A stretch of DNA of 17,543 nt, from the NCBI GenBank assembly GCA_937890135.1, contig CALBYC010000064.1:1-17543 (forward strand), written 5' to 3'. Source of the stretch: an uncultured Parabacteroides sp. (GTDB lineage Bacteria > Bacteroidota > Bacteroidia > Bacteroidales > Tannerellaceae). How positions within the stretch are numbered: position 1 is the first letter of the stretch; the number at the start of each line of letters is the position of its first letter. The translations under genes and the position numbers were made by a program. The notes under the pieces were generated by a model. It did no database searches, had not been told where the DNA came from, and saw nothing but the letters and a program-made list of their open reading frames with translations. This document shows positions 1 through 7,417 of this stretch, piece by piece.

Positions 1-9
1 ACCTTCTAA
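1..9 (+). CDS. 3' end of a probable SusC-type outer-membrane transporter (partial)
   Basis: The first nine bases read Thr-Phe-stop (acc ttc taa) on the plus strand, 19 bp before the SusD-like start. SusC/RagA TonB-dependent transporters lie directly upstream of susD and, like other outer-membrane beta-barrels, usually end in phenylalanine, so this is read as the last codons of susC. Only two codons are visible, so the call rests on position and the terminal Phe. Confidence 0.5.
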   Translation, partial: TF

Positions 10-28
10 ATTAAAACTCTGAATCAAT

Positions 29-1603
29 ATGAATAAAAAATTAATTATATCTGCTTTGACGTGCGCGTCTTTGTTCTCGGTGATGCCTGCATGTACAAAC
101 TTAGACGAAGATGTTTACGACAAACTCCCAGCTGATGAGTTTGGTAAAACCGAGACACAAGTAAATGCATTGGTCGGAACCGCCTATAAGACGTTGAAAG
201 TCTATATGGCAGGCGGTAACTTCTTGGCACTCGATGAAATGGCGGGGTCAAGTGCAGTCACTCCTACCCGTTTCGGAGGCGACTGGTATGACGGCGGCCA
301 ATACCGTGAAATTTATATGCACAGCTATACCTCGCAAACTTCTGTTGTGAAAGGGGCATGGTCGAATGCTTCGGAAGCCATAGGCACATGTAATGCGAAT
401 ATCCAAGTAGTAGAAGAAACGACTGTCCTTTCCGAGGCTGACAAACAGATGAAGATTGCCGAGATGCGCGGCATACGTGCTTTCTGGTATTACAAGATGA
501 TGGATGAATGGGGAAACATACCTTTGGTAACGGACTATGCTGACAAAGAATTGCCATCGTGCCAAAGTCGCCAAACCATCTTCGACTGGTTGGTCAAAGA
601 GGTCAATGAAATCCTAAACCAATTGCCCGACCGTGACGGGAATTATGCGAAATTCACCAAGGGTGCTGCTTATACCTTATTAGCCAAGTTGTATTTGAAC
701 GCTGAAGCTTGGGGTGTCAATTGCTCGAATGCGTACCAGAGCGCCATCGACTGCTGCAACAAAGTCATGGCCATGGGCTACATCTTGGAACCGAATTGGA
801 AAGACAACTTCTCACTGACAAACGAAAATTCAAGAGAAGCCATCTTGTCTGCCCCTTATTCCCAAACGGACACGGACAAAGACAACCAAAATCAGTTGAT
901 GAACCGTACGCTCCACTACAAGGACTACTTGTCATTGGGCATCACAGCCAACGGTACCTGGAACGGTGTCTGTGCGCAGCCGGACTATGTAAAACAGTTC
1001 GATACAGAAGATCCTCGCTTCTCCGGCACTTACCTGATCGGCAAACAAATCAACAAATCTACGGGTGAAGTAATCATAACTGACCATGGTTATGAATTGG
1101 ATCATACCATCGATGTCAACATGATTGCCGGCACGGAATATGACGGCACGCCATGGGCCGCTGTCAACCAGCACGACGGCGCACGCTGCATCAAATGGAC
1201 GTATGCCGCAGACTTGGTTGACGCCATGGGCAATGACTTCCATATCTTCCGTTATGCGGACGTATTGTTGATGAAAGCAGAAGCGTTGCTTCGTAGCGGA
1301 GGAAGCGTGGCAGAAGCTACTGATTTGGTGAACCAAGTACGCGCTCGTGCTTACGGCAATTCTTCACATAACTATGCGACTGTCACATTGAAAGAAGTCC
1401 AGCTGGAACGCCGGTTCGAATTGGCTTGGGAATTGCATTCACGCCAGGATGACATCCGTTTCGGCTGCTATGAACAAGGCATGTGGTCTGCTTCCAACTG
1501 TCCGAGAAAGACGGATGCTAACTTGAGATTGTTCCCAATTTCACAGGACGCTTGGCAAACAAACAATAACTTGACTCAGAACCCGGGTTATCCGTCATTC
1601 TAA
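29..1603 (+). CDS. SusD/RagB-family nutrient-binding outer-membrane lipoprotein
   Basis: A 524-residue surface lipoprotein that caps a partner SusC channel and binds a glycan or other nutrient before TonB-dependent import. Residues 1-22 form a lipoprotein signal (MNKK, hydrophobic stretch, then MPAC with Cys22 as the lipid site). A SusD-type helical (TPR-like) core follows, with the typical stretch MRGIRAFWYYKMMDEWGNIP near residues 146-165. The C terminus carries the family ending with NNNLTQNPGYPSF. Length is normal for SusD proteins (about 500-600 residues). It follows the probable susC end by 19 bp and is followed 40 bp later by a strong terminator, so it is the last gene of its operon; no glycoside hydrolase or SusE/F gene follows. 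The substrate cannot be told from sequence, because the binding site is poorly conserved between paralogues. Confidence 0.95.
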   Translation: MNKKLIISALTCASLFSVMPACTNLDEDVYDKLPADEFGKTETQVNALVGTAYKTLKVYMAGGNFLALDEMAGSSAVTPTRFGGDWYDGGQYREIYMHSYTSQTSVVKGAWSNASEAIGTCNANIQVVEETTVLSEADKQMKIAEMRGIRAFWYYKMMDEWGNIPLVTDYADKELPSCQSRQTIFDWLVKEVNEILNQLPDRDGNYAKFTKGAAYTLLAKLYLNAEAWGVNCSNAYQSAIDCCNKVMAMGYILEPNWKDNFSLTNENSREAILSAPYSQTDTDKDNQNQLMNRTLHYKDYLSLGITANGTWNGVCAQPDYVKQFDTEDPRFSGTYLIGKQINKSTGEVIITDHGYELDHTIDVNMIAGTEYDGTPWAAVNQHDGARCIKWTYAADLVDAMGNDFHIFRYADVLLMKAEALLRSGGSVAEATDLVNQVRARAYGNSSHNYATVTLKEVQLERRFELAWELHSRQDDIRFGCYEQGMWSASNCPRKTDANLRLFPISQDAWQTNNNLTQNPGYPSF

Positions 1604-1643
1604 GCTTTTCGTTCATTCATAATAAATTTCATTTAAAGTTGCA

Positions 1644-1680
1644 ACGGGGGATGCGGTTTCTGCTTCCCCCGTTTTTATTT
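1644..1680 (+). terminator. Rho-independent terminator of the susCD operon
   Basis: An 8-bp stem, ACGGGGGA (1644-1651) with TCCCCCGT (1665-1672), continues past a T-T mismatch with two more pairs around a 7-nt loop. It is followed by T-rich sequence (TTTTTATTT). It lies 40 bp after the susD stop. Confidence 0.9.
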
Positions 1681-1867
1681 CTTCCGGACATCACAGGCTG
1701 CTGCATGATAAAAAGAATGGGATATGTTTTAAAATTCATGCCGACGAATCTACAAAATGGATACGAGCTTTTCAGTAAAAGAATGCGTCCTTTTTTGGGG
1801 AAGGTTGTGTCCTATGGGGAAACAGGTGGAGAAATTTGGAAAGAGCGGCAACGATTGGAACTGACAT

Positions 1868-1897
1868 AAAAAAGAAAAGGTTGTCTATTCGACAACC
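1868..1897 (-). terminator. Intrinsic terminator of the small RNA
   Basis: A perfect 7-bp stem GGTTGTC / GACAACC (1879-1885 with 1891-1897) and a 5-nt loop are followed on the minus strand by TTTTCTTTTTT (1878 down to 1868). The strong tail fixes the 3' end of the RNA near 1868-1872. Confidence 0.85.
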
Positions 1898-1939
1898 AAT
1901 CTCCATTGCTAACCTTAAATCTAATACCATGAAAAACAC
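1868..1939 (-). ncRNA. Short trans-acting small RNA, probably targeting a susC-type translation start
   Basis: On the minus strand a Bacteroidetes -7 box (TATATTTG) is followed by about 72 nt ending in a perfect hairpin and a T-tract, a complete small transcription unit with no sense reading frame. The 5' part of the RNA (about 1911-1940) is the reverse complement of AACCTTAAATCTAATACCATGAAAAACAC. That reads as a leader plus ATG-AAA-AAC start, of the kind I recall in front of susC-like genes. The RNA could therefore pair over a start codon and block translation. The start point near 1937-1940 is inferred from the -7 box. It is convergent with the neighbouring susCD operon. Families of paralogous small RNAs that repress SusC-type genes have been reported in Bacteroides; membership of this one is inferred by recall, not by a search. 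Confidence 0.7.
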
Positions 1940-1943
1940 AGTG

Positions 1944-1951
1944 CAAATATA
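1944..1951 (-). promoter_or_regulatory. -7 promoter box of the small RNA (TATATTTG)
   Basis: An exact match to the Bacteroidetes primary-sigma -7 element TAnnTTTG on the minus strand, with transcription expected to begin near 1937-1940. No clear -33 TTTG is seen about 20 bp upstream; the palindrome at 1959-1974 occupies that region instead. Confidence 0.6.
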
Positions 1952-1958
1952 CAACCAT

Positions 1959-1974
1959 TATGTTATATAACATA
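1959..1974. promoter_or_regulatory. 16-bp perfect palindrome, probable transcription-factor operator
   Basis: TATGTTATATAACATA is a perfect dyad centred at 1966.5, about 28 bp upstream of the inferred start of the small RNA and 7 bp from its -7 box. The form TATGT-N6-ACATA resembles sites of CRP/FNR-family regulators, which in Bacteroides include the carbohydrate regulator Cur (BT4338). A site centred near -28 overlaps the -33 region and would suit a repressor better than a classical activator. The factor is inferred; the palindrome is seen directly. Confidence 0.45.
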
Positions 1975-2051
1975 TTTACATGGCATATTTTTCTTTCAAA
2001 TTAATATTTTTTAAAATACAGGGAGGGTAAAAAAACACTTATCAACATTCT

Positions 2052-2089
2052 AATAAAAAAAGAGGAACACCAATGAAGCATTCCTCTTT
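2052..2089 (-). terminator. Rho-independent terminator of prs
   Basis: On the minus strand a 9-bp stem AAAGAGGAA / TTCCTCTTT (2081-2089 with 2059-2067) with a 13-nt loop runs into a T-tract (TTTTATTA after the stem). It lies 48 bp downstream of the prs stop and ends the minus-strand operon before it meets the small RNA gene. Confidence 0.85.
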
Positions 2090-2137
2090 CACTTTATATA
2101 CGATTGCATAGTAGTCGCCAATGCATGCTCCCGTAAG

Positions 2138-3079
2138 TTAAATCACATACAAAGAGCTGATAGACTCACCGCTGCAAACGCGGCGAATCGCTTCGGCGAA
2201 CATTTCTGCGACTGACAGAATCTTAACCTTCTCACATTTCTTGGCGTAAGGAATCGAGTCCGTAAATATCATCTCCAACAAAGCAGATTGGTCTACTCGG
2301 GTGGAAGCCGGGTCGGACATGACCGCATGACTGGCAATGGCACGAACCGACTTCGCACCATTTTCTATCATTAAGTTCGCAGCCTTGGTAATCGTACCTG
2401 CAGTATCCACCATGTCATCAACCAACAAAACATCCAAGCCTTTCACGTCACCGATAATACGCATCTCCGCAACTTCGTTCGCGCGCAAACGGGACTTGTG
2501 GCAAATAACCATCGGAAGTCCTAAATATTTCGAATAGCTGCTGGCACGCTTCGTACCTCCCACATCAGGCGTAGCGATACAAAGGTTGTCCAATGGCAGT
2601 TCGTTCTTTATATATTCCAGGAAAACACTTGACGCATACAAATGATCGACCGGGACATTGAAGAACCCTTGGATTTGGTCTGCATGCAAATCCATCGTGA
2701 TCAACCTGTTGATGCCAGCAGCACTCAACATATCAGCAATTAACTTGGCACCGATTGCAACACGGGGTTTGTCCTTTCTGTCTTGGCGAGCCCAACCAAA
2801 ATAAGGAATCACAGCTATGATAGAATGAGCAGAAGCACGCTTTGCAGCATCAATCATCAGAAGTAACTCCATCAAATTGTCTGCATTAGGGAAAGTAGAC
2901 TGTACCAAAAAAACATCACGTCCACGGATAGATTCCTCGTAAGAAACAGAAAATTCTCCATCGGCAAAATGTTGAATGTTCATTTGTCCCAATGGGCAAC
3001 CTAAACTGTTGCAGATTTTCTCTGCAAGATAACGGGAATTTGTACCCGAAAAAACCAAGAAAGGAGTTTGTGCACTCAT
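2138..3079 (-). CDS. prs: Ribose-phosphate pyrophosphokinase (PRPP synthase)
   Basis: Cytoplasmic enzyme that transfers pyrophosphate from ATP to ribose-5-phosphate to give PRPP, the precursor of purines, pyrimidines, NAD, His and Trp. At 313 residues it has the normal class I length. The ATP-site residues FADGE (38-42) and the RQDRK loop (98-102) are present, as is the metal-binding DLHADQIQGFF (130-140) with His132. The flexible loop region CHKSRLRANE (193-202) has Lys195 and Arg197, and the PRPP-binding signature VDDMVDTAGT covers 220-229. Nothing essential is missing. It starts at an ATG after a -7 box about 45 bp upstream and has a strong terminator, so it can be expressed separately, although the amylase gene ends only 73 bp upstream on the same strand. 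Confidence 0.98.
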   Translation of the reverse strand: MSAQTPFLVFSGTNSRYLAEKICNSLGCPLGQMNIQHFADGEFSVSYEESIRGRDVFLVQSTFPNADNLMELLLMIDAAKRASAHSIIAVIPYFGWARQDRKDKPRVAIGAKLIADMLSAAGINRLITMDLHADQIQGFFNVPVDHLYASSVFLEYIKNELPLDNLCIATPDVGGTKRASSYSKYLGLPMVICHKSRLRANEVAEMRIIGDVKGLDVLLVDDMVDTAGTITKAANLMIENGAKSVRAIASHAVMSDPASTRVDQSALLEMIFTDSIPYAKKCEKVKILSVAEMFAEAIRRVCSGESISSLYVI

Positions 3080-3122
3080 TATTTCGTATATTATCTAAAA
3101 ATAAATAAAATCGTTTTACGTG

Positions 3123-3130
3123 CAAAAATA
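3123..3130 (-). promoter_or_regulatory. -7 promoter box of prs (TATTTTTG)
   Basis: An exact TAnnTTTG match on the minus strand in the 73-bp gap between the amylase gene and prs, giving an expected 5' leader of about 35-40 nt. A -33 TTTG at the usual spacing is not evident. Confidence 0.5.
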
Positions 3131-3152
3131 CAAAACTATTACAAAACGCCGG

Positions 3153-4856
3153 CTATAAATCGTAAATAAACTTGATAATTCGTCCAGAGCCAGCGGGAAG
3201 ATGCAATTTAAACGGCCAGGCGGTTGTCAAGGCAGCAATCGTTTCCTCACCGTTCATCAAGTCTATCTGGCGCGCTGCCACGTTGTCCTCCAAATACAAA
3301 GCCTCGAAAGCTTCCGTTGGAATATTCACGCACACATTCTGGTTGGAATGGCTAAAATTGGCAACAACCAAAACCACTTCATTTTTATATTTACGTAAAA
3401 AGGCATACTGTTTGTTGGCATTAAAGAAACAATTATCTTGGTTCTTATACATCAAATCAAAGAAAACGCCTTGGGTTACACAAGGTTCTGTACGTGCAAT
3501 ATTCAAAACCTTGGCATACGTTTCGCGGAGGGACCTTTGTTCATCCGTAAGCAATCCTCCGTCAAAGCGTCTTCCGTTATTCCAATTCCGCAACGTTTCC
3601 AGACTCCAATAATCAAAAATAGTCGTCCTTCCATCCTTGCCACTAAAACCTTCCGCATCCATGCCACGCTCGCCCATTTCCTGACCTGCATATATCATGA
3701 ATGGATTGGTGTTCATCAAGGCGGAAACCATTAGCCCGGAAATACCCCAACGCCCGTCATGCGCGAAGAAATCGGAAGCGAGTCTTTGCTCATCATGGTT
3801 TTCCAAGAAATTCAGCATCTTAGATTGGATGCCATCCAAAGCCTGCCAGCAAGAAGAAATCCGTGAAGCCGGGGCTTGTCCGCAAATAACAGCTCGGAGC
3901 GTGTCATACAATCCGACTTTGTCGTACAGATAATCAAAATGCCCGGCGTTAAGGTAATTTCGATATTGAGCAGGATTATACACTTCCGCAATAAACGTCA
4001 CGTCAAATTCCTCTTTCACCTTCGGAATAGCCCAATTCCAAAATTCGACGGGAACCATCTCCGCCATGTCACAGCGGAATCCATCCACGTCTTTACCCGC
4101 CCAAAACAACAAAATATCCAGCATCTTCTTCCAAGTGTCCGGAATCGGTTCAAAATAGGTTTGATGTCCGTTCAAGTAATCCACGCCATAGTTCAACTTG
4201 ACGGTTTCGTACCAGTCGTTTTTTCCAGGGAAAGCATCAAAATGGTCGTTGCCCGTTGCTTTGGCAGGAAATTCGCTATACGGAAGTCCTTGGTCGTCCG
4301 AAGAACAAGCCAATGAGAGAGGCTGCCCCGGAATGTAATAGAAGTTATTATTCGGGGAGAAAGCTTTGTTCACGTCATCTTTTTCTCCTAAATCATCAAT
4401 ATACAAGAAGCGGGCATCCGAATGATACTGGCGAGCCACGTGGTTCGGGACGAAGTCAATAATCACCTTCAATCCGGCTTCATGCGTTCGGCGTACCAAC
4501 GATTCAAACTCAACCATGCGCATAGGCACTTCATCTGCCAGGTCGGGGTCAACATCGTAATAATCCTTGATGGCATAAGGCGAGCCTGCCTTCCCTTTCA
4601 CAATAGCAGGATGGTCCAGCCGGATATGGTACGTTGAGTAATCCGTCAGGGTGGCGTGTTCTATCACGCCTGTATACCAAACATGGGTAACACCCAACTT
4701 CTTTATCTCATCCAAAGCCAATGGAGAAAAATCAGAAAACTTACCAACCCCGTTTTCTTTCAAAGTCCCATTGGGGACCAACGAGGCATTCTTGTTACCA
4801 AACCATCGCGGGAAGACTTGGTATATAACCATTTTCTCTAAATCATTCATCTTCAT
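3153..4856 (-). CDS. Cytoplasmic GH13 alpha-amylase-family glycoside hydrolase
   Basis: A 567-residue retaining alpha-glucan enzyme of family GH13. The four conserved regions are in order: region I DFVPNH (134-139), region II GFRCDMAEM with nucleophile Asp263 (259-267), region III FIAEVYN with acid/base Glu291 (288-294), and region IV FLENHDEQR with the transition-state pair His354-Asp355 (350-358). A C-terminal beta domain follows (about 470-567). There is no signal peptide, lipobox or starch-binding module, so it should act in the cytoplasm on imported maltooligosaccharides or glycogen, unlike the surface SusG amylase. Hydrolase versus transglycosylase activity cannot be settled from the motifs. 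Met1 or Met3 could be the start. It lies 24 bp after the patatin gene, which suggests co-transcription. Confidence 0.93.
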   Translation of the reverse strand: MKMNDLEKMVIYQVFPRWFGNKNASLVPNGTLKENGVGKFSDFSPLALDEIKKLGVTHVWYTGVIEHATLTDYSTYHIRLDHPAIVKGKAGSPYAIKDYYDVDPDLADEVPMRMVEFESLVRRTHEAGLKVIIDFVPNHVARQYHSDARFLYIDDLGEKDDVNKAFSPNNNFYYIPGQPLSLACSSDDQGLPYSEFPAKATGNDHFDAFPGKNDWYETVKLNYGVDYLNGHQTYFEPIPDTWKKMLDILLFWAGKDVDGFRCDMAEMVPVEFWNWAIPKVKEEFDVTFIAEVYNPAQYRNYLNAGHFDYLYDKVGLYDTLRAVICGQAPASRISSCWQALDGIQSKMLNFLENHDEQRLASDFFAHDGRWGISGLMVSALMNTNPFMIYAGQEMGERGMDAEGFSGKDGRTTIFDYWSLETLRNWNNGRRFDGGLLTDEQRSLRETYAKVLNIARTEPCVTQGVFFDLMYKNQDNCFFNANKQYAFLRKYKNEVVLVVANFSHSNQNVCVNIPTEAFEALYLEDNVAARQIDLMNGEETIAALTTAWPFKLHLPAGSGRIIKFIYDL

Positions 4857-4880
4857 AACTCTTCATTTTGGGTAATTATC

Positions 4881-5714
4881 TCAATTAGATTGCAAAGCGA
4901 TATTTCGCATGCTCAACGCTTTCTCAACCATATCTAATTTATTATCTTCCATCACACGTTTGAACGCATCAACAGAAGCTTCATAGCCTATCTGTGAAAT
5001 CAAATCGACATTATCTAAGTCAAACGTTTTATACAAACCAACTTCCTTCGCCTCTATCAACACATCGCAAGCCCCCCTGTCTTCCAGTGTGTTTGCTTGG
5101 AACATATAATGATAAGAACGTTCGGCGATATGGATAATCGTTTGCTTATATTTGTGGGGGATAAGAGGACTGACATTCACGCCTATCACCCGTTCACACT
5201 CCTCACGGATCGTTGTCACCGGAAAATTACGGAACAAACCTCCATCCACATAATGAATACCCTCTATTTCAACCGGGCTAAAAATAATAGGTATGCTGCA
5301 AGAGGCGGCGATGGCTTCAACCAAAGGTCCATTTCTGAACTCATGGCTTTGGCCATTGTCCAAATCAGTTGCCACTATCACCATAGGAATTGGTAAGTCC
5401 TCTATGCGTTTCGCCTTCAAATTACGCTTTAAGAAATCCTTGAAACGGCTCATGTCGAATAGTCCAGACTTAGGTATTTGCAGTTGGGCAAACTCAGAGA
5501 ACTCCCTTCCCGAGAAAAAATTCCGAATCTCATCCGGGGAATGACCATCAGCATACAATGCACCGACTACGGCACCAGCACTCGTTCCGGAAATAATATC
5601 CGGCTTCAATGAGCATTCATTCAAGAACTGAAAAACGCCAAGATGTGCAAATCCTTTCGCCCCTCCTCCACTTAAAGCAAGTCCCAACTTGTAAGGTTTC
5701 TGTTTTGTATCCAT
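4881..5714 (-). CDS. Patatin-like phospholipase / acyl hydrolase (RssA-type)
   Basis: A 277-residue serine acyl hydrolase of the patatin family, which uses a Ser-Asp dyad to cleave lipid esters. From the ATG at 5714 the oxyanion motif GGGAKG is at 16-21, the nucleophile elbow GTSAG at 43-47 (Ser45) and the dyad motif DGG at 157-159 (Asp157). The frame can extend to a TTG at 5771, but the ATG puts the first beta-strand (KLGLALSGGG) right after a short N terminus, as is usual, so it is preferred. There is no signal peptide and no C-terminal beta-barrel (surface-antigen/BamA-like) domain, unlike the large secreted patatins of this phylum, so a cytoplasmic or membrane-peripheral location is expected. 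It is probably the first gene of a two-gene unit with the amylase. The lipid substrate is unknown. Confidence 0.93.
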   Translation of the reverse strand: MDTKQKPYKLGLALSGGGAKGFAHLGVFQFLNECSLKPDIISGTSAGAVVGALYADGHSPDEIRNFFSGREFSEFAQLQIPKSGLFDMSRFKDFLKRNLKAKRIEDLPIPMVIVATDLDNGQSHEFRNGPLVEAIAASCSIPIIFSPVEIEGIHYVDGGLFRNFPVTTIREECERVIGVNVSPLIPHKYKQTIIHIAERSYHYMFQANTLEDRGACDVLIEAKEVGLYKTFDLDNVDLISQIGYEASVDAFKRVMEDNKLDMVEKALSMRNIALQSN

Positions 5715-5794
5715 CTGTTCAAACTTTATTGTTCTTAGATTCTTTGCGGCTCGACTAACTCGTTCCTTCAAGTGTTCAACCCGCTAAGAGTTCT

Positions 5795-5802
5795 CAAATA
5801 TG
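5795..5802 (-). promoter_or_regulatory. Possible -7 box for the patatin-amylase unit (CATATTTG)
   Basis: One mismatch to TAnnTTTG on the minus strand in the divergent gap before the patatin gene. It would give a leader of about 70-75 nt. No -33 element is visible, so this is weak. Confidence 0.25.
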
Positions 5803-5846
5803 CTATTTTTTTTCTTGGGAAAAAAGATTATCCTAATGTTTTTTTC

Positions 5847-5854
5847 TATTTTTG
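5847..5854 (+). promoter_or_regulatory. -7 promoter box of the ricT-gldH operon (TATTTTTG)
   Basis: An exact TAnnTTTG match on the plus strand 42 bp before the ricT ATG, within a T-rich stretch. The expected leader is about 35 nt. Confidence 0.55.
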
Positions 5855-5896
5855 CATATTTACAAGAAATGAACATAGCATACTAAGATAGACTTT

Positions 5897-7417
5897 ATGG
5901 ATTTTAAGCAAAATAATGGTTGCTGCGGAATGTGCGCGAAAGGTTGCAGCAAAATACAAAATAACAAATTAAATACTTACGATTGGCTTTGCGGAGTCCC
6001 AGATGCTGAAAATGCGACCGACTTCGTTGAGGTGCAATTCAAAAACACACGTAAAGGTTATTACCTCAACAACACCCACATCCCTTTGGAGAAAGGAGAC
6101 ATGGTTGCTGTCGAAGCGGCGCCCGGACATGATATCGGCACTGTCACATTAACAGGCAAGCTTGTATTGCTGCAAATGAAAAAAAACAATGTGAGGAATG
6201 ACCAGGAGCCGAAGAAAATATACCGGAAAGCCAAACAGACGGACTTGGACAAATATGAGGAAGCGAAAGCAAAAGAGCATGAGACCATGATACAATCCAG
6301 ACAAATCGCCGCAAGGCTCGGATTGAACATGAAGATTGGAGACGTGGAATATCAAGGCGATGGAAATAAAGCTATTTTTTATTACATAGCCGACGAGCGC
6401 GTGGATTTCAGACAATTGATCAAAGTTCTCGCAGAAACTTTCAGAGTACGCATCGAAATGAAACAAATTGGTGCTCGCCAAGAAGCAGGAAGAATCGGAG
6501 GAATTGGCCCTTGCGGAAGAGAACTATGCTGTTCAAGCTGGATGACCAGTTTTGTTTCCGTAGCAACCGGAGCAGCCCGTTATCAGGATATTTCCATGAA
6601 CCCGCAAAAACTAGCAGGACAATGCGCAAAACTGAAATGCTGCATCAACTATGAAGTGGACGCATATGTGGAAGCTCAAAAGCGGTTACCTTCAAAGGAA
6701 ATCGTATTGGAGACCAAAGACAGCAACTATTATCATTTTAAAACAGATATTTTCAAAAGGGAAATCACGTATTCAACCGACAAGGCAATTGCCGCAAATC
6801 TTGTCACAATACCGGCTCAGCGGGCATTTGACATCATCAACATGAATAAAAAAGGCATCAAGCCTGTTTCATTAGAAGCTGATACCAAACAACAACCTAA
6901 ACGTGACTCGCAAGATATTTTAGGGCAAGACAGCGTTACCCGCTTTGACAATGTATCGAAAAAGAAGAAAAAGAAGAGAGGCGGCGGTAATCCGAATGGA
7001 AACAATCCATCGAATGAACGAGCAACTCCCAACAATGGCAACTCTAATAAAGACAAGGGAACTCAAGAGGGACTGCAAGACAAGAATCCGAAAGAGGGGA
7101 AGAACATTAATCGAGATAGCAAAGAAAGCAAGAACTCCAATAAAGAAAAAACGGAGAATGCAAACAACCAGCAATCACCGCAAAAAAACAATAATAGAGG
7201 GAATCAAGGACAAGGACAGAAGTTTAACAACAAGAACAAGCAGCAGCAACGGACGAAAAACAAATTTAACGACGAAAGGCAATCCGAGAAAGAGAATGCG
7301 CAGCAAGCAAAACCTAAGGCGCCGCAAGCGGCTACAGATGTCAACGGGAACAAACAGAATACAAACAAACCGGCAAACAACAAGCCGAAAGAGAAAGATG
7401 CTAAGCAGGATAATTAA
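5897..7417 (+). CDS. ricT: RicT/YaaT-like PSP1-domain Fe-S protein with a long disordered tail
   Basis: A 506-residue protein whose core matches the PSP1 family (YaaT/RicT). In Bacillus subtilis RicT forms the Fe-S-containing RicA-RicF-RicT complex that promotes RNase Y-dependent mRNA maturation. The core spans about residues 40-330 and has the signature GIGPCGRELCC (202-212) and then GQCAKLKCC (241-249), i.e. Cys206, 211, 212, 243, 248 and 249. A second Cys cluster precedes it (Cys9, 10, 13, 17, 32). From about residue 335 the protein becomes a low-complexity tail rich in Asn, Lys, Gln and Gly, with KKKKKK at 355-360; it is presumably disordered and might bind RNA. RicT of Bacillus is much shorter, so the tail is a lineage feature. 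Neither RicA nor RicF is in the window. Its own -7 box lies upstream and its end overlaps gldH by 20 bp, so the two are probably translated from one message. Its role in Bacteroidetes is inferred. Confidence 0.88.
   Translation: MDFKQNNGCCGMCAKGCSKIQNNKLNTYDWLCGVPDAENATDFVEVQFKNTRKGYYLNNTHIPLEKGDMVAVEAAPGHDIGTVTLTGKLVLLQMKKNNVRNDQEPKKIYRKAKQTDLDKYEEAKAKEHETMIQSRQIAARLGLNMKIGDVEYQGDGNKAIFYYIADERVDFRQLIKVLAETFRVRIEMKQIGARQEAGRIGGIGPCGRELCCSSWMTSFVSVATGAARYQDISMNPQKLAGQCAKLKCCINYEVDAYVEAQKRLPSKEIVLETKDSNYYHFKTDIFKREITYSTDKAIAANLVTIPAQRAFDIINMNKKGIKPVSLEADTKQQPKRDSQDILGQDSVTRFDNVSKKKKKKRGGGNPNGNNPSNERATPNNGNSNKDKGTQEGLQDKNPKEGKNINRDSKESKNSNKEKTENANNQQSPQKNNNRGNQGQGQKFNNKNKQQQRTKNKFNDERQSEKENAQQAKPKAPQAATDVNGNKQNTNKPANNKPKEKDAKQDN

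Larger units (their letters stand above)
1604..2137. other. 534-bp protein-free region between susD and prs
   Basis: In order it holds the susD terminator, about 185 bp with nothing I can support (1681-1866), a minus-strand small RNA gene with terminator, promoter and palindromic operator (1868-1974), an A+T-rich spacer (1975-2051) and the prs terminator. Short open frames here start with TTG or run through the terminators and the small RNA, and none resembles a known protein. Confidence 0.7.

Noticed and set aside
1639..1869. Plus-strand ORF of 76 codons after susD
   Set aside because: It starts with TTG inside the susD terminator, ends at the small-RNA terminator and resembles no known protein.
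1929..1970. Plus-strand mini-ORF of 13 codons (ATG AAA AAC ...) resembling a gene start
   Set aside because: The start-like sequence is better explained as the complement of the antisense region of the minus-strand small RNA, because that strand has a -7 box and terminator while the plus strand has neither.
3172..4875. Several plus-strand ORFs of 60-146 codons opposite the amylase gene
   Set aside because: They are antisense shadows of a gene with all its catalytic motifs intact, and they lack promoters and recognisable domains.
5715..5771. N-terminal extension of the patatin gene to a TTG at 5771
   Set aside because: An ATG at 5714 places the protein start right before the conserved first strand and GGGAKG, and the 19 additional residues show no signal or domain.
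6945..7397. Open frame upstream of gldH that would give a 317-residue Lys/Arg/Thr-rich fusion to GldH
   Set aside because: It is the other reading of the low-complexity ricT tail, where T is scarce and stop codons are rare. GldH needs its N-terminal signal peptide, which starts at the ATG at 7398.
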